Shown here one piece after another: positions 61,581 to 64,000 of a stretch of 64,000 bases of DNA. A program made the position numbers and the translations under genes. The stretch covers positions 1,364,001 to 1,428,000 of the forward strand of contig JAFLBI010000001.1 in NCBI GenBank assembly GCA_017303835.1, read 5' to 3'. The notes under the pieces were generated by a model. It did no database searches and was not told the DNA's origin. It saw only the letters and a list, made by a program, of their open reading frames with translations. This DNA comes from Chitinophagales bacterium. GTDB taxonomy: Bacteria; Bacteroidota; Bacteroidia; Chitinophagales; Chitinophagaceae. Position 1 is the stretch's first letter, and every line of letters begins with the position of its first letter.

Positions 61581-61848
61581 ATTGGATGCGGTGTTGATTG
61601 ACCGCGTCATTGAAATGGCTTGGGAAGACCGTACACCTTTCGATGCCATTGAAGCACAGTTTGGCATTCCCGAAGCGACTGTCATCAACCTGATGCGCAG
61701 AAACATGAAAGCATCCAGCTTTCGTATGTGGCGTAAACGAGTACAAGGCAGGACTACCAAGCATAGTGCGCTGCGCAAAGAATCCGTAAAACGTTTTCGC
61801 TGCAGCCGACAAAAAACCATTTCTCTCAACAAGATCAGCAAAAGATGA
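61555..61848 (+). CDS. TIGR03643-family small protein
   Basis: The 97-residue protein matches the TIGR03643 family: LIDRVIEMAWEDRTPFDAIEAQFGIPEATVINLMRRNMKASSFRMWRKRVQGRTTKH. The N-terminal half looks like a helix-turn-helix (TPFDAIEAQFGIPEATVINLM). The function is unknown; homologues are often next to photolyase or cryptochrome genes in cyanobacteria and Bacteroidota. The tail is basic. It overlaps both neighbours (26 nt and 4 nt). Confidence 0.87.
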   Translation: MKKALSEYELDAVLIDRVIEMAWEDRTPFDAIEAQFGIPEATVINLMRRNMKASSFRMWRKRVQGRTTKHSALRKESVKRFRCSRQKTISLNKISKR

Positions 61849-63014
61849 GCGAGCATAGAAAATGGCATCAGGAGAATGATGCCAGCAAATTATTTGATAC
61901 GGTACCGGAGTATATTTTTCCTGTAGACAAAGCTTCGATTCAAGAACGCATCAATGGTATTCGTCCCGCTCAATATGCCAAGACCAGAAATTTTCTGCGT
62001 GGTGCTGTTACTTTACTATCTCCTTATATTTCACGTGGTGTTGTGCAGCTACCTGATTTGAAAGACATGATTCTGCAGCAATATGGGTATCATGCATCAG
62101 AAAAACTGATCAGCGAATTGGCCTGGCGGGAATTCTTTCAACGTGTTTGGCAAGCCAAGGGTGATGCCATCCTGCAGGATCTGCGGAATGAGCAAAGTCC
62201 GATTACTACACATCAAATTCCAGCAGCTATCATCAATGCCAACACTGGCATTAACGGTATTGACCAAAGCATTCAGGCTTTGTATGATTCTGGCTATATG
62301 CATAACCACGCACGCATGTACACGGCCATGCTAACCACCAATATTGCGCAAGCGCATTGGCTTTTACCGGCAAAGTGGATGTATTTTCATCTGCTGGATG
62401 GAGATATCGCCAGCAATCATTTGAGTTGGCAATGGGTAGCAGGCAGCTATAGCAGTAAGAAGTATTATGCCAATCAGGAAAACATCAATAAGTACACGGG
62501 ACAAACGCAACGCCATAGTTTCCTAGATGTAGATTATAGCGAGTTTGCTGATATGCCTGTTCCTGAAATCTTACGAACAACTAGCACACCTACATTAAGC
62601 ACACCCTTACCAACAACTGTAGTACCTACTATTGAGGTAGACCTACCAACGCTTGTATACAATACTTTTAATCTTGATCCTTACTGGCATGCAGGTAAAG
62701 CGGCAAATAGAATCTTGTTGCTTGAACCAGACCATTTTGCACAATACCCCATTAGTGAAAAAGTGCTGAACTGGATTATTCAGCTGGCCCATGCACAGGT
62801 GCCGGGCATTCAGGTTTTCAGCGGCAATTTTCAAGACCTGATGGCATTGCTGCCGGAACAATACCCGATGCAGCAGATATACTACAAAGAGCACCCAACC
62901 ACCCGCCATTACAAGGGCATGGAAGAAAGCCGCAACTGGATGTTTCCGCAGGTGCAGGGCTATTTCAACAGCTTTTTTGCCTATTGGAAGAAATGCGAGC
63001 GTTTTTTGCGATAA
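61845..63014 (+). CDS. FAD-binding photolyase/cryptochrome-like protein with rearranged domains
   Basis: The 389-residue protein starts almost directly with the photolyase FAD-binding helical domain: YAKTRNFLRGAVTLLSPYISRGVVQL, SELAWREFFQRVW, NHARMYTAMLTTNIAQAHWLLPAKWMYFHLLDGDIASNHLSWQWVAGSYSSKKYYANQ. The N-terminal alpha/beta antenna domain is absent. Instead, residues about 265-385 (LPTLVYNTFNLDPYWH, NRILLLEPDHFAQYPIS, WIIQLAHAQVPGIQVFSGNFQDLMALL, IYYKEHPTTRHY) resemble such a Rossmann-like domain placed at the C-terminus. A DNA-repair or blue-light sensor role is inferred. It overlaps the TIGR03643 gene by 4 nt. Confidence 0.82.
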   Translation: MSEHRKWHQENDASKLFDTVPEYIFPVDKASIQERINGIRPAQYAKTRNFLRGAVTLLSPYISRGVVQLPDLKDMILQQYGYHASEKLISELAWREFFQRVWQAKGDAILQDLRNEQSPITTHQIPAAIINANTGINGIDQSIQALYDSGYMHNHARMYTAMLTTNIAQAHWLLPAKWMYFHLLDGDIASNHLSWQWVAGSYSSKKYYANQENINKYTGQTQRHSFLDVDYSEFADMPVPEILRTTSTPTLSTPLPTTVVPTIEVDLPTLVYNTFNLDPYWHAGKAANRILLLEPDHFAQYPISEKVLNWIIQLAHAQVPGIQVFSGNFQDLMALLPEQYPMQQIYYKEHPTTRHYKGMEESRNWMFPQVQGYFNSFFAYWKKCERFLR

Positions 63015-63031
63015 AGTAGGGAAATTCGTGT

Positions 63032-64000
63032 ATGCGCATACTCCATACCGATATCTACCGCTTTTCCATTCCCATGGTGCCCTTCACCATTGCAACAGGT
63101 ACGATGCATTATGCACAAAACCTGCTGATTAAAGTGCATACAGACAGTGGCATCACCGGCATTGGTGAATGTTCTGCTTTTCCCATGATTGCAGGCGAAA
63201 CACAAGCTACCTGTTTTGAAATGGCCAAGGATTTTGCAGGCATTTGGAAAAACAAACAAGCAAATGATATTGAAGGCAGACTGCATGAGCTGGATATGTA
63301 CACTGCAGGCAATTATACAGCCAAGAGTGCATTCGATTTAGCATTATATGATATCGCTGCGAAAGTGGCCAACCAACCTCTGTATCAATATCTGGGTGGC
63401 AGAAAAAAAGATATCGAGAGCGATCTCACCATCGGCATTGATGAGCCGGATAAGATGGCTTTACAAGCCATGAGCTTCCTGGAGCGTGGCGTGAACATGA
63501 TTAAAGTAAAGCTGGGCAAACATCCCAAAGATGATGTGGAGCGTATTCGGCAGATCAGAAAAGCAGTAGGTAACGATATTCAATTACGTATAGATGCCAA
63601 CCAAGGCTGGACTTATGATGAAGCCCTCTGGGCATTGACTGAGTTGGGGCATTTTCATATTCAGTTTTGCGAGCAGCCCATGCGTAAATGGAATGATGGT
63701 TTGTTGCCTAAGCTGGTGAAGCAATCGCCCATACCCATAATGGCAGATGAAAGTGTATTCACGCATCATGATGCAGAGCGACTGATCAAACAACACGCTT
63801 GCTCTTATGTCAACATCAAGTTTGCCAAGAGTGGCGGAATTCATGAAGCGAAGAAAATCAATCAGGTTTGTGCCCAGCACGAAACTGCTTGTATGATGGG
63901 TGGCATGTTGGAAAGTCGCGTAGCCTTAACCGCCAAAGTACATTTCGCCATGGCGCATGATAATATTCGCTTTTATGATTTAGATACTTGTCTACTCGGC
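63032..64000 (+). CDS. Dipeptide epimerase of the enolase superfamily (cut by the window end)
   Basis: An ATG at 63032 opens a frame that is still open at 64000 (323 codons seen). The sequence has the muconate-lactonising-type motifs: MIKVKLG (K-x-K), the metal ligands RIDANQGW, QFCEQP and MADES, then FAKSGGIHEAKKI with the second catalytic lysine and LDTCLLG near the cut. AGNYTAKSAFDLALYDIAAK is typical of L-Ala-D/L-Glu epimerases, which recycle cell-wall peptides. It is 17 nt after the photolyase-like gene in the same direction. Confidence 0.9.
   Translation, partial: MRILHTDIYRFSIPMVPFTIATGTMHYAQNLLIKVHTDSGITGIGECSAFPMIAGETQATCFEMAKDFAGIWKNKQANDIEGRLHELDMYTAGNYTAKSAFDLALYDIAAKVANQPLYQYLGGRKKDIESDLTIGIDEPDKMALQAMSFLERGVNMIKVKLGKHPKDDVERIRQIRKAVGNDIQLRIDANQGWTYDEALWALTELGHFHIQFCEQPMRKWNDGLLPKLVKQSPIPIMADESVFTHHDAERLIKQHACSYVNIKFAKSGGIHEAKKINQVCAQHETACMMGGMLESRVALTAKVHFAMAHDNIRFYDLDTCLLG

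Overview
The window looks like a chromosome segment from a member of the Bacteroidota, most likely family Chitinophagaceae (Sediminibacterium-like). The evidence is the conserved order parA-parB-DUF5683-dapB, an SDR-type threonine dehydrogenase, a Bacteroidota-type SRP RNA, a UPF0173 metal-dependent hydrolase, a DUF1343/NamZ protein, an ABC-type C39 peptide exporter with double-glycine peptides, near absence of Shine-Dalgarno sequences, and TTTG-type promoter elements. The genus is an inference. No rRNA, tRNA, CRISPR array, transposase or phage genes were seen.

Layout. 1-12.6 kb is mostly core metabolism and cell biology: metallophosphoesterase, UPF0173 hydrolase, ParA/ParB, DUF5683, DapB, threonine dehydrogenase, KdsA, PspC, aconitase, gamma-glutamyltransferase. 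12.7-14.3 kb holds a tandem pair of unrecognised secreted paralogues. 14.4-27.95 kb carries a DEAD-box helicase, a large GAF/PAS sensor kinase, transaldolase, SRP RNA, cytidylate kinase, GDPD, PaiB-like protein, Mrp, hydroxybutyryl-CoA dehydrogenase, YdcF, YigZ, an EamA transporter and RibD. 28.0-33.6 kb is an AT-rich accessory island: a HigBA toxin-antitoxin pair, then a peptide export locus (C39 peptidase ABC transporter, HlyD adaptor, two double-glycine-leader peptides, a CPBP membrane protease). 34.0-51.4 kb returns to core genes: PrmC, ExbB/ExbD, an SPFH protein, PepT, FKBP, NamZ, Fmt, a LysM protein with long repeats, an RsmF-like methyltransferase, three-gene transhydrogenase, a SAM methyltransferase, DHFR, ThyA.

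51.5-57.6 kb is the most unusual part. A LuxR-type response regulator is followed by two tandem receiver-only proteins, a secreted GH5 glycosidase, another receiver-only protein, a PAS-PAS-PAS-DHp-like-REC protein that lacks an ATPase domain, and a further receiver-only protein. The intergenic regions repeat the dyad TGTAGT-N6-ACTACA (four perfect copies and one with a single mismatch), and three genes share the promoter module CACTACA-N24-CTTTG. I read this as a phosphorelay-controlled regulon governing a secreted beta-glycanase. This is the best candidate here for an undescribed system.

57.6-64 kb has proline dehydrogenase, an SDR, then a light-repair operon: an FeS-BCP-type photolyase homologue without the cluster cysteines, a flavin reductase-like protein, a TIGR03643 protein, an FAD-binding photolyase-like protein with an apparently C-terminal alpha/beta domain, and finally a dipeptide epimerase cut by the window end. 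All functional names come from motif reading by eye; no database search was possible.
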